This document shows, piece after piece, positions 8,361-16,710 of a DNA stretch of 64,000 bases. The stretch's first letter is position 1; every line of letters starts with the position of its first letter. The stretch spans positions 558,001 through 622,000 of the forward strand of contig NZ_JAIEZN010000002.1 of assembly GCF_020169335.1 (NCBI RefSeq), written 5' to 3'. Origin of the DNA: Devosia aquimaris (GTDB lineage: Bacteria > Pseudomonadota > Alphaproteobacteria > Rhizobiales > Devosiaceae). The notes under the pieces are model-generated. The model did not search any database. It saw nothing but the letters and a program-made list of their open reading frames with translations, and was not told where the DNA came from. Both the position numbers and the translations under genes were made by a program.

Positions 8361-9587
8361 ATGAGACGAGTTGTCGTCACCGGCATGGGTATCATTTCCT
8401 CGATCGGCAATTCGCTGGACGAGGTCACCCAAAGCCTGCGAGACGCCCGGCCCGGCATTGTGTTCGCGCAGGACTATGCCGACCTGGGCTTCCGCAGCCA
8501 GGTCAAGGGCGATCCACGGCTCGATCCTTTCGAGCTGCTCGACCGCCGCGTCACCCGCTTCATGGGCAAGGGCGCGGCCTGGAACTACCTTGCCATGCAG
8601 CAGGCTATTGCTGACGCGGGCCTGGAGGAATCCGACATCTCCAACCCCATGACCGGCATTGTCATGGGCTCGGGCGGCGCCTCCACCCGCACGATCGTGG
8701 AAGCTGCCGACACCACCCGCAAGAACACCAGCCCCAAGCGCATCGGCCCGCTGGCCGTGCCCAAGGCCATGGGCTCGACCGCCTCGGCAACGCTGGCCAC
8801 CGCCTTTGGCATCAAGGGCGTGAACTATACGATCACTGCCGCCTGCGCGACCTCCAAGCATTGCATCGGCAATGGCATGGAACAGATCATGCTGGGCAAG
8901 CAGGACATCGTCTTTGCCGGCGGCCATGAGGATCTCGACTGGACATTGTCCAACCTGTTCGACGCCATGGGCGCCATGAGCTCGGACTTCAATGCCACCC
9001 CCGAAAAGGCCAGCCGCTGCTATGACGCGGCGCGCGATGGCTTCGTCATCTCGGGCGGCGCCGGTGTCCTGGTGCTCGAAGAGTATGAGCACGCCAAGGC
9101 GCGCGGCGCCAAGATCTGGGCCGAGCTGGTGGGCTATGGCGCTACCTCCGATGGCCTCGACATGGTGGCCCCCTCGGGCGAGGGCGCGGCCCGCTGCATG
9201 CAGATGGCGTTGCGCAACGCCGGCCCGCGCATCGACTACATCAATCCCCATGCCACCTCGACGCCCGTGGGCGATCTCAAGGAGATCGAAGCCATCCGCG
9301 CCGTGTTCGGCAATGGTGACGCCTGCCCGCCCATCTCGGCGACCAAGTCGCTGACCGGCCACAGCCAGGGCGCCACCGGCGTGCACGAGGCGATCTATTC
9401 GATCCTGATGATGAAGCACCGCTTCATCGCCGCCAGCGCCAATATCGACACGCTCGACCCGGCCTTTGAGGACATGCCCATCGTCCGCCAGCGCCGCGAC
9501 AATGTCGATCTGGGCGCCGTCTTGTCGAACTCGTTCGGCTTCGGCGGCACCAATGCCGCCCTGGTGTTCAAGCACCCCGACGCCTGA
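8361..9587 (+). CDS. fabB: beta-ketoacyl-ACP synthase I
   Basis: FabB, 408 residues, elongates cis-3-decenoyl-ACP and works directly with FabA. The nucleophile is Cys162 in [10 protein letters not shown]. The two active-site histidines are in [11 protein letters not shown] and [12 protein letters not shown] strong purine-rich site (GGAGCGAGG) precedes the ATG. In many Hyphomicrobiales fabI follows in the same operon, but here the next gene is on the opposite strand and fabI is absent. Confidence 0.95.
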   Translation: MRRVVVTGMGIISSIGNSLDEVTQSLRDARPGIVFAQDYADLGFRSQVKGDPRLDPFELLDRRVTRFMGKGAAWNYLAMQQAIADAGLEESDISNPMTGIVMGSGGASTRTIVEAADTTRKNTSPKRIGPLAVPKAMGSTASATLATAFGIKGVNYTITAACATSKHCIGNGMEQIMLGKQDIVFAGGHEDLDWTLSNLFDAMGAMSSDFNATPEKASRCYDAARDGFVISGGAGVLVLEEYEHAKARGAKIWAELVGYGATSDGLDMVAPSGEGAARCMQMALRNAGPRIDYINPHATSTPVGDLKEIEAIRAVFGNGDACPPISATKSLTGHSQGATGVHEAIYSILMMKHRFIAASANIDTLDPAFEDMPIVRQRRDNVDLGAVLSNSFGFGGTNAALVFKHPDA

Positions 9588-9599
9588 GCCGCCGGCTGA

Positions 9600-10196
9600 T
9601 CAGGTCTTGCCAAGTCCGGTCGCCGCGATGACAGCGGCGGCCATGGCGCCGGGCGCCGCTGTCGAGAGCACCAGCGCATCGCCCTCCGCCCGGTACCGCG
9701 CAAAGCGCGTGCGGAACTTCTCGCTTTCGCTCTCTGCCTCAAAACCAAAGCCGCGCGTCAACTGCCGCGCCACCACGATGCGGCAGGCCAGGTCGATATC
9801 GAGGCTGGGCAGCAGCACCATGCCATAGCCACCCCAGATCAGCGCCCGGGCCTGCTGATAGTCCTCTGTTTCAGGCGCGGCCGCCAGAAAACCCGACGGG
9901 GTGACGAAGACCTGTGGGCCAACGGGTTTGGCCGCCATCTCCTGCGCCAGCGCCAGATTGGCGGCGCGGTAGGCCCCATAGCCATGGGCGGCAATATAGT
10001 CGCCGATCACGGCGATCCGCGCGCAGAACTCCAAGTCCAGATCGAGCAGGGGCCAGCCGAGCTGTTGCGCCAGCGCGCGGCCAAGCGTCGACTTCCCCAC
10101 GCCGCCCGGCCCGAGCAGAAACAGGGTTTCCCCGCTGTGCCAGGCGCGCCGTGCGATGACCTGGGTGTCGCTCGCAGCGGGCGGCGCCGCGCTCAG
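9600..10196 (-). CDS. shikimate-kinase-like P-loop protein
   Basis: A P-loop kinase resembling shikimate kinase. The Walker A motif GPGGVGKSTLGRAL is followed by LDLDLEF, like the DxD region of shikimate kinases. The first conventional start codon, GTG at 10100, lies inside the Walker A loop and would remove its first half, so the real start must be upstream. The frame is open back to about 10233 with no ATG, GTG or TTG. The best candidate is CTG at 10196, which overlaps the TGA of the moeB-like gene (CTGA) and gives 198 residues. The C-terminus (FRTRFARYR) suggests an arginine-rich lid. Substrate unknown. Confidence 0.7.
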   Translation of the reverse strand: MSAAPPAASDTQVIARRAWHSGETLFLLGPGGVGKSTLGRALAQQLGWPLLDLDLEFCARIAVIGDYIAAHGYGAYRAANLALAQEMAAKPVGPQVFVTPSGFLAAAPETEDYQQARALIWGGYGMVLLPSLDIDLACRIVVARQLTRGFGFEAESESEKFRTRFARYRAEGDALVLSTAAPGAMAAAVIAATGLGKT

Positions 10197-10912
10197 AACG
10201 CGAACTCGGAAAAATGCGCGCCCTGGCTGTCATAGGTCAGCACGCGCCCGATCAAGGGCGTGCCGATGCTGGTGATCAGCTTGATAGCCTCCATGGCCAT
10301 CAGCGTGCCAATGACCCCGGTCAGCGGCCCCAATATGCCCGTCGCCTCGCAACTGGGCAGGTCGGCATCGTCGGCCCCTATGGGATAGAGCGCATCAAAC
10401 CCCGGTCCCCCCGGAGCAAAGACGGTCACCTGGCCGTCGAACATCGAGACCGCGCCCGAGACCAGGGGGATGCCGGCTTTGGCGGCGGCAGCGGCCACCG
10501 CACGGCGCGTGACGAGGTTGTCGGTGCCGTCGAGCACGATGTCATAGCCGGCCAGCTCGGCGTCGGCATTGGCCGCCGTCAGCTGCGGATGCAGGCGGAT
10601 GGCCACATGCGGATTGAGCGCAGCGGCGAAGTCGCGCGCGCTCTCGGCCTTGCCGCTGCCGATGCCGGCGCTGGTGTGGATCACCTGCCGCTGCAGGTTG
10701 GACAAGGCGATCTCGTCATGCTCGGCTATGCCCAGCGTGCCGACCCCGGCGCCCGCCAGATAGGCAATCACCGGACTGCCCAGCCCGCCGGCGCCGACCA
10801 CCAGAACGCGCGCCGCCTTGAGCGCCTGTTGCCCGCGCCCGCCCATGCCCTTGAGCACCAGATGGCGCGCATAGCGGCGGGTCTCTTCGGGCGACAGCGG
10901 ATCAGAAGCCAA
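10193..10912 (-). CDS. moeB: MoeB/ThiF-type adenylyltransferase
   Basis: An E1-like ATP-dependent adenylating enzyme, probably activating the MoaD C-terminus in molybdopterin synthesis or ThiS in thiazole synthesis. It shows LSPEETRRYARHLVLKGMG, the nucleotide loop VVGAGGLGSPV and the DGTDN motif. The structural zinc CxxC pairs of typical MoeB are missing: only Cys in LPSCEATGILGP remains and the CYRC position reads FDALY. The start is uncertain. TTG 10912 fits the family N-terminus and overlaps the upstream stop by 11 bases; ATG 10960 would add 16 residues. Confidence 0.82.
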   Translation of the reverse strand: MASDPLSPEETRRYARHLVLKGMGGRGQQALKAARVLVVGAGGLGSPVIAYLAGAGVGTLGIAEHDEIALSNLQRQVIHTSAGIGSGKAESARDFAAALNPHVAIRLHPQLTAANADAELAGYDIVLDGTDNLVTRRAVAAAAAKAGIPLVSGAVSMFDGQVTVFAPGGPGFDALYPIGADDADLPSCEATGILGPLTGVIGTLMAMEAIKLITSIGTPLIGRVLTYDSQGAHFSEFAF

Positions 10913-11633
10913 GGGGCACCGCAAGAAAGCGCCGGTCCGGCCCCTCGAAGCCCTGCGCATAGATCGAGATCAGCGCCACGGCATGGGGCAGGGGGTCATC
11001 GACCCAGGGCGCCAGCACGGCATAGATGCGGTAGTTGACCGGGCAGCCGCGCGAGCGTGGCAGCGTGTCGTCCTGATGCACCAGCCGGGTTTGGTCCCCG
11101 TCTGCCACGGCCAGGGAAAAGCCGATGGCACGGGCGCCGAACCAGGCGTTGCACGGGGTCATGGCCTGCACCTCCCCCGTTGACAGGGTCAGCCTGTAGT
11201 CGCCCATCACATCGCCAATGCCATAGCCGGGCAGGCCGAAGTGCAGGCTCTGCCCGTCCATGTCCGGGGCGCCATCGGCCGCCATGGCCAGCACCTGCAC
11301 CGGCGCATCGATGCCAAGCGTCGCCAGCGTTTCGCCGGCCTTTTCGCGCGCCTCTGCGCGCACCTCGAGCAGGGACGTCTCTTCCTTGTCGGCCAGCTTG
11401 CGGATCGGGGTGCCGACCACCCAATTGTCCTCGACCAGATCGATCACATAGACGGTCGAATAGGCAAAGCCCGAACCATCCTGGATGCCGAATTCCTCAA
11501 AGGCCAGGTAATGACTGTCCCGCGAATAGCCGATGACCTCGATCAGCGCCCGGTCGCCGGCCAGGGCCGGGATGACCAGCAGGACCAGCGCGCCCAAAAG
11601 GCCCAGCAGACGCCTAGCGACCCGTTGAACCAT
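10902..11633 (-). CDS. DUF2259 secreted protein
   Basis: A 243-residue predicted periplasmic protein. The start at 11633 gives an N-terminal signal sequence ([20 protein letters not shown], then IPALAGD as cleavage site) and has GAGGGCGG upstream. The mature part contains [20 protein letters not shown] and STVYVIDL, characteristic of DUF2259, of unknown function. It overlaps the 3' end of dut by 20 bases and the moeB-like gene by 11, so dut, this gene, moeB and the kinase form one tightly packed minus-strand unit. Confidence 0.8.
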   Translation of the reverse strand: MVQRVARRLLGLLGALVLLVIPALAGDRALIEVIGYSRDSHYLAFEEFGIQDGSGFAYSTVYVIDLVEDNWVVGTPIRKLADKEETSLLEVRAEAREKAGETLATLGIDAPVQVLAMAADGAPDMDGQSLHFGLPGYGIGDVMGDYRLTLSTGEVQAMTPCNAWFGARAIGFSLAVADGDQTRLVHQDDTLPRSRGCPVNYRIYAVLAPWVDDPLPHAVALISIYAQGFEGPDRRFLAVPLGF

Positions 11634-12075
11634 GTCCGCCCTCGCCGCGTTGCGTTTCATCAAGTGTCTCCACTGCATCGATCCTGACGGCGCTCACCGG
11701 GGCCACCACCATCTGCGCGATGCGGTCTCCGCGCTGCACCACAAAGGCCTGGGTGCCGTGATTGATCAGCATCACCTTCACCTCGCCCCGATAGTCCGCA
11801 TCCACCGTGCCGGGGGCATTGAGCACCGTCACGCCGTGCTTGGCTGCAAGGCCCGAACGCGGCCGGATCTGCGCCTCAAAGCCGATGGGCAGGGCCATGG
11901 CAAAGCCGGTCGGCACCATGGCATGGCGGCCCGGCGCGATCTCGAGGCTTTCTCCTGCCGGCAGCGCTGCCGCCAGATCGAGCCCGGCCGCCCCGGCGGT
12001 CTGCTGGGCCGGCAGCGGCAGGCCGCGGCCATGCTCCAGCCAGCGCAATGCGATCGAGACGGGGCTGGACGGCAT
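11614..12075 (-). CDS. dut: dUTP diphosphatase
   Basis: Trimeric dUTPase, 153 residues, which hydrolyses dUTP to dUMP, keeping uracil out of DNA and supplying dUMP for dTMP. The family motifs are in order: AGLDLAAAL (1), [11 protein letters not shown] (2), [13 protein letters not shown] (3, with the catalytic Asp), RGDRIAQMV (4) and the C-terminal GEGGHGSTG (5). In many relatives coaBC sits between ubiB and dut; here only 67 bases without a gene separate them. Confidence 0.95.
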   Translation of the reverse strand: MPSSPVSIALRWLEHGRGLPLPAQQTAGAAGLDLAAALPAGESLEIAPGRHAMVPTGFAMALPIGFEAQIRPRSGLAAKHGVTVLNAPGTVDADYRGEVKVMLINHGTQAFVVQRGDRIAQMVVAPVSAVRIDAVETLDETQRGEGGHGSTGR

Positions 12076-12142
12076 CAGGAGACTCGCAAAATGTTCGGAT
12101 TGTTCGACAATCTAGGGGCAAGGGCGCAAGCGGACAAGCGCC

Positions 12143-13702
12143 CTAGACCCCCGGCAGCATGACAAGACGCCAGAGCCCGATCAATAGGATAAGTCCGGCC
12201 AAACCCATCAGACCCAGCAACATGGCGCGCAGCAGCGGATCGGCCGGGCGGTGCTTGTTGGCGTGGTAATCGGCCAGGGCCAGTTCGGCCTGGCTGAGGA
12301 TGGTCGGCAGCCGACCGGCGGCCTCGGCAGCGGTCTTGACATGCTCCTTGAGGGTTTCGATCTGCCCCAGCGGGCCGGCCTCGCGACGCAGCCAGTCGCC
12401 GACAACCGGCTCGGCCACGGTCCAGATGTCGAGATCGGGGTCGAGCGCCCGCGCCACGCCCTCCACCAGCACCATCGATTTCTGCAGCAGCACCAGCTCG
12501 GGCCGGGTCTGCATGTCGAAAAGGTCCGTGATGGCGAACAGCTGGCCCAGAACCCGCGCCATGGAAATGTCGCGCGCGGTGCGCCCATGCAGCGGCTCGC
12601 CGATGGAGCGGATGGCCAGCGCGAAATCATCCACCGACTTGTTGGCCGGCACATAGCCGATCTCGAAATGCCGCTCTGCCACCAGCCGGTAGTTGCGGGT
12701 GATGAAGCCATAGAGAATATCGGCGAGGAACCGGCGTTCCCGCCGGTTGATACGGCCCATGATGCCGAAGTCGACCGCGATCACGCCATTGGTGCGCGGA
12801 TCGGCGAACAGATTGCCCGGGTGCATGTCGGCGTGAAAGAAGCCGTCGCGGATGGCATGCTTGAGAAAGCTTTGCAGCAGCGTCGCCGCCAGCGCCTTGC
12901 GATCCACCCCGGCCGCGTCGAGCGCGGCATGGTCGCGGATCGGAATGCCCTCGACCCAGCTGGTGGTCAGCACATTATGCGCCACATGATCCCAGCTGAC
13001 GGTGGGGATGACAAAGCCGGTGTCGTCCTTGATGTTCTCGGCCATTTCGGAAATGGCGGCGGCCTCGAGCCGCAGGTCGAGCTCGAGCTGGGCCGAGCGG
13101 TCGAGCGTCTCGACCACCTCGATGGGCCGCAACCGCTTGGTGGAGCGCACGAAGCGATCGGCCAGCCGGGCCACGGCATAAAAGCTCTCGATATCGGAGC
13201 GGAAGCGCTGTTCGACGCCGGGCCGCAGCAGCTTGACCGCCACGGCGCGGCGCGGGCCCTCGGCGGGCACCAGCATGGCCTTGTGCACCTGGGCAATGGA
13301 GGCGGCGGCAATGGGCGGGCTCATTTCGGTGAGTTCGGCGGCCTTGTCGCCCAGCGCGTCGGTGAGGATGGCCGGCACCAGCGCCGGATCAAACGGCGCC
13401 ATCCGGTCCTGCAGCCCCGCCAGATCCTGCGCCACGGCGGCGCCCACCACATCGGGGCGGGTGGCCAGCGTCTGTCCGAACTTGACATAGGTGGGGCCCA
13501 GCCGGTTGAGCGCGGCGTTGAGCCGCTCGACATGGCCGGTCTTGCGCACGCTGGGGCGCTCGATCAGCCGCCCCAGCCAGATACCCAGGCGCATCGGCGC
13601 CAGGGCCGGGGGCAGGCCGTCAATCGAGATGATGGACAATGCGCCTTCGCGCGCCAGCACATAGCCGGCCCGCAGCAGGCGGAAATAGGCACCGAACAGC
13701 AT
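12143..13702 (-). CDS. ubiB: ubiquinone biosynthesis kinase-like protein UbiB
   Basis: UbiB/ABC1/ADCK atypical kinase-like ATPase, 519 residues, required for ubiquinone biosynthesis. It shows the KxGQ-type motif in YVKFGQTLATRPD, the lysine in VAVKLLRPG, HADMHPGNLF and VDFGIMGR. The last about 25 residues form a membrane segment (MLLGLMGLAGLILLIGLW). It lies three bases downstream of ubiE, in one operon. A 7-bp stem (AGGGCGC/GCGCCCT) spans the stop codon but lacks a T-tract. Confidence 0.94.
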   Translation of the reverse strand: MLFGAYFRLLRAGYVLAREGALSIISIDGLPPALAPMRLGIWLGRLIERPSVRKTGHVERLNAALNRLGPTYVKFGQTLATRPDVVGAAVAQDLAGLQDRMAPFDPALVPAILTDALGDKAAELTEMSPPIAAASIAQVHKAMLVPAEGPRRAVAVKLLRPGVEQRFRSDIESFYAVARLADRFVRSTKRLRPIEVVETLDRSAQLELDLRLEAAAISEMAENIKDDTGFVIPTVSWDHVAHNVLTTSWVEGIPIRDHAALDAAGVDRKALAATLLQSFLKHAIRDGFFHADMHPGNLFADPRTNGVIAVDFGIMGRINRRERRFLADILYGFITRNYRLVAERHFEIGYVPANKSVDDFALAIRSIGEPLHGRTARDISMARVLGQLFAITDLFDMQTRPELVLLQKSMVLVEGVARALDPDLDIWTVAEPVVGDWLRREAGPLGQIETLKEHVKTAAEAAGRLPTILSQAELALADYHANKHRPADPLLRAMLLGLMGLAGLILLIGLWRLVMLPGV

Positions 13703-13705
13703 GGG

Positions 13706-14470
13706 CTAGAGCTTCCATCCCGAGAACAGCGTGGCCACATTGCCCGTATAGGATGTGTGCTTGCAGCGCTTGAAACCCGCTTCGGCCAGCATGGCCTCGA
13801 ACTGCGGCGGGCTGGGGAACTTGCGGATCGATTCCACCAGATATTGATAGGGCTGGGCGTCCCCGGTCACCAGTTTGCCCATGGGCGGGATAATGCTGTC
13901 GGAAAAGGCCTTGTAGACCACGTCCATGCCGGGCACATCGACCTGGCTGAACTCGAGCACCAGGATGCGGCCACCGCGCTTGAGCACGCGATGGGCTTCG
14001 TTCAGCGCCTTCTGGATGCGCGGGACATTGCGGATGCCGAAGGCGATCGTATAGGCGTCAAAGCTGTTGCTCTCGAAGGGCAGCTCCTCGGCATTGGCCT
14101 CGACGAAGCTGGCCTGGGCCGGGAACCGCCAGGACTTGGCGCGCTCGGCGCCGACGCGCAGCATGTCCGAATTGATGTCGCTGACCACCACCTCGGCATA
14201 GCCCACCGAGGCATTGATGATGCGCTCGGCGATGTCGCCGGTGCCGCCGGCCATGTCGAGCACGCGATAGGGCCGGCTGCCGGACTTGGGCGGCGCCAGA
14301 TCGGCGACCATGGCATTCTTCCACAGCCGGTGGATGCCCATGCTCATCAGATCGTTCATCAGGTCGTAGCGGTCCGCCACGCCGTGAAACACCTTGTTGA
14401 CCAGGCCCTGCTTGTCGTCGAGCGCCACGGTCTGCTCGCCAAAATGGGTGGTCTCGTGGGCCTGGGTCAT
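13706..14470 (-). CDS. ubiE: demethylmenaquinone/ubiquinone C-methyltransferase UbiE
   Basis: Class I SAM-dependent methyltransferase, 254 residues, which methylates the quinone ring in ubiquinone biosynthesis. It carries [17 protein letters not shown] near the N-terminus, the SAM loop [12 protein letters not shown], and [20 protein letters not shown], the diagnostic UbiE motifs. It ends with LFSGWKL. It is the first gene of a ubiE-ubiB unit and is divergent from mutM. Confidence 0.95.
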   Translation of the reverse strand: MTQAHETTHFGEQTVALDDKQGLVNKVFHGVADRYDLMNDLMSMGIHRLWKNAMVADLAPPKSGSRPYRVLDMAGGTGDIAERIINASVGYAEVVVSDINSDMLRVGAERAKSWRFPAQASFVEANAEELPFESNSFDAYTIAFGIRNVPRIQKALNEAHRVLKRGGRILVLEFSQVDVPGMDVVYKAFSDSIIPPMGKLVTGDAQPYQYLVESIRKFPSPPQFEAMLAEAGFKRCKHTSYTGNVATLFSGWKL

Positions 14471-14586
14471 GGCATGGGTCCAATCCGCCTGAGGGAAACA
14501 CTTCTATAGTCTGTCGGCGCGCACCATATTCAACCCCATCCGGCTTTGCCATGGCGCAAAGCGGCACAGGTGAAAGAGATCCAAAC

Positions 14587-15474
14587 ATGCCCGAACTGCC
14601 CGAGGTGGAAACGGTGCGCCGGGGGCTGGAGCCCTGGCTGGCCGGCGCCCGCATCCAGACCGTCACGCTCAACCGGGCCGATCTGCGCTTTCCCTTTCCG
14701 GTCAACCTCAAGGCAGGGCTGGAGGGCGACACCATCATCGGCGTCGGCCGCCGCGCCAAATATCTGCTGATCGGGCTCGAGAGCGGTCGCACCCTGCTCA
14801 GCCACCTGGGCATGACCGGCTCCTGGCGCTTCGCCGAACACGGCATCGACAAGGCGCCGCGCTATTATGAGCCGGGCCTGGCACCCAAGCATGACCATCT
14901 GGTCTTTGACATCGCCCATCCGGCCCATGGCCAGAGCCACCTGATCTATGCCGACCCCCGCCGCTTCGGCTTTCTCGATCTCTATGAAGATCTCTCGGCC
15001 AGCCCCTATCTCGCCGGCCTCGGACCCGAGCCCCTCGGCAACGATTTTCACGCTGCGGCATTGGCCCAGGCCTTTGCCGGCAAGAAGACGCCGATCAAGG
15101 CGGCCTTGCTCGACCAGCGCATCGTCGCCGGCCTAGGCAATATCTATGTGTCCGAGGCGCTTCATCGCGCCCATATCCTGCCCACGGTGATGGCCGGCAG
15201 CCTGGTGACGCCCACCGGCCGGCCCAAGCGGGCGCTCGATGATCTTGTGCGGGCCGTGCGCCAGGTGCTCGACGAGGCCATTGTCTCGGGCGGCTCCACC
15301 CTGCGCGACTTCCGCAATGCCCAGGGCGGCTCGGGCTATTTCCAGCACAATTTTGCAGTCTATGACCGCGAGGGGGATGCCTGCCCCACGCCCGGCTGCC
15401 ATGGCGTCATCCAGCGGATCGTGCAATCGGGCCGCTCCACCTTCTTTTGTCCCGTGTGCCAGAAGCAACCCTGA
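14587..15474 (+). CDS. mutM: formamidopyrimidine-DNA glycosylase
   Basis: MutM/Fpg, 295 residues, excises 8-oxoguanine and formamidopyrimidines. The start is fixed by MPELPEVETVRRGL: after Met removal, Pro2 is the catalytic amine and Glu3 also acts in catalysis. Downstream features include SHLGMTGSW, the DNA-contact motif VAGLGNIYVSE, and the C-terminal zinc finger CPTPGCHG...FFCPVCQK. An ATG 36 bases upstream is excluded because Pro must follow the initiator Met. Confidence 0.96.
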   Translation: MPELPEVETVRRGLEPWLAGARIQTVTLNRADLRFPFPVNLKAGLEGDTIIGVGRRAKYLLIGLESGRTLLSHLGMTGSWRFAEHGIDKAPRYYEPGLAPKHDHLVFDIAHPAHGQSHLIYADPRRFGFLDLYEDLSASPYLAGLGPEPLGNDFHAAALAQAFAGKKTPIKAALLDQRIVAGLGNIYVSEALHRAHILPTVMAGSLVTPTGRPKRALDDLVRAVRQVLDEAIVSGGSTLRDFRNAQGGSGYFQHNFAVYDREGDACPTPGCHGVIQRIVQSGRSTFFCPVCQKQP

Positions 15475-15626
15475 CCCGCGCCGGGGCTGAATCCAGTTGA
15501 CGCTAACCCTGGCTTCCCCTATAGACCCACCAACTTGGCGGCAGTCGAAAGCCGCCGATTTCATTTCATCCCGGACGCATGCGACCTCGTGGCGCGATCG
15601 GCCGGTTGGACGCCAAGAGGACCATC

Positions 15627-15893
15627 ATGGCCAATACGCCGTCAGCCAAAAAGGCTACCCGCAAGATCGAAGCCCGCACCGCGGTCAACAAGTCGCGCCG
15701 TTCGCGCGTGCGCACCTTCATCCGCAAGGTTGAAGAAGCCATTGTTGCCGGCGACCACAAGCTGGCCATGGAAGCCCTGGCTGTTGCAGCTCCCGAGATC
15801 AACCGGGCTGCTTCCAAGGGCATCGTTCACGCCAATCTGGCCGCCCGCAAGGTGAGCCGCCTGAACAGCCGCGTGAAGGCCCTCAGCGCCTAA
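15627..15893 (+). CDS. rpsT: 30S ribosomal protein S20
   Basis: S20, 88 residues, a basic three-helix protein that binds 16S rRNA early in 30S assembly. [20 protein letters not shown] and [17 protein letters not shown] match the family. The start at 15627 gives the normal length; an in-frame extension to 15579 is not conserved. It sits between mutM and dnaA, the usual position in Hyphomicrobiales. Confidence 0.96.
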   Translation: MANTPSAKKATRKIEARTAVNKSRRSRVRTFIRKVEEAIVAGDHKLAMEALAVAAPEINRAASKGIVHANLAARKVSRLNSRVKALSA

Positions 15894-15940
15894 GACAATT
15901 GTCCCCGCCGTGCGTTCCGCACGGTTGGCGTGACCCGACA

Positions 15941-15970
15941 AATGGGCTCCTTGCGGAGCCCATTTTCTTT
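15941..15970 (+). terminator. terminator of rpsT
   Basis: A perfect 10-bp stem (AATGGGCTCC with GGAGCCCATT, loop TTGC) is followed by TTCTTT, 48 bases after the rpsT stop. Confidence 0.88.
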
Positions 15971-16710
15971 GCCCGGTCACACGGGCATGCTTTTCCGTCT
16001 TGCGGCCATCGTGTCATTTGCGTGACAGCCGGCCAGGCGCCCTGTAGAGCGCCTAAGTACGGGCTTTTGTTGAGTATTGTCAGGAGTTTGTTGCCGGCCC
16101 GCGGCGTCGTGAAAATGTCTTCATGACGCTTGAAGGCGAGCCGAAAGGTCGCACCGGAAAAATTATTTTGGGGTGCCGGAAAGCCCGTTTTGGGGATTCT
16201 GCATTGAGTCACAAACGCTTGGTTTGGATCATCGCGGAGGGGGGTGCGGATGGCTAAAATTCTCACTCAGAGTCAAGCCCCCATTTTTCCGATTCCACGG
16301 TTGCGAGCCCAAAATCGTCCCTCTAAAGTAATCTCGTCAGCTTGAAAAAGACGCCACTTACGAGCGATCCAACACAGGCTGGCGGGGCACTATGTGGGGC
16401 AGTTTTTACTCGGTTCGGTTCCGGCCGGAAGTGGTGACAGGTGAGGGTTGTGTTCACAACTCATGCGCTTGTGCGTCCATTTCGGCGACCATGTTGTAGT
16501 TTATCGACACAGGCCAGCTCTGGCCGGGTTCACGATAGATAGGCGTAAGACGCCGGCGGCACACACCGACGGAGAGAAAAGGCGTGTCCGCGCGAGCGGA
16601 TGCAGGGGCGAAGCCATGGCCGCGTGGACCACACGTTACGGCCATGGAGAAACAAGAATGCTGCTGGCGGGACTTTGCGGACCGGCCGGCGAGAAGAAAC
16701 GAGGCTGACA
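15971..16710. other. long rpsT-dnaA intergenic region
   Basis: About 740 bp without a supported gene. It is richer in A/T than its surroundings near 16141-16340. It contains a hairpin at 16035-16054 (AGGCGC/GCGCCT), a cluster of GANTC sites, a dyad GTTGTG-TT-CACAAC at 16447-16460 and one near-match to a DnaA box (TTATCGACA, 16501-16509). It probably holds the dnaA promoter and a long leader. An origin here is possible but weakly supported: only one DnaA-box-like site was found. Confidence 0.55.
16195..16295. promoter_or_regulatory. cluster of GANTC (CcrM) methylation sites
   Basis: GATTC at 16195, GAGTC at 16206, GAGTC at 16270 and GATTC at 16291 fall within 101 bp. Two more (GACTC at 16747 and 16813) lie just inside dnaA. 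By base composition about one site per 300 bp is expected. CcrM methylation at GANTC controls dnaA transcription in Caulobacter; a similar role here is inferred. Confidence 0.5.

Noticed and set aside
16501-16509. Chromosomal origin at the dnaA upstream region based on a DnaA-box-like site
   Set aside because: Only one near-consensus box (TTATCGACA) was seen, and in many Hyphomicrobiales the origin is not next to dnaA. I therefore did not annotate an origin.
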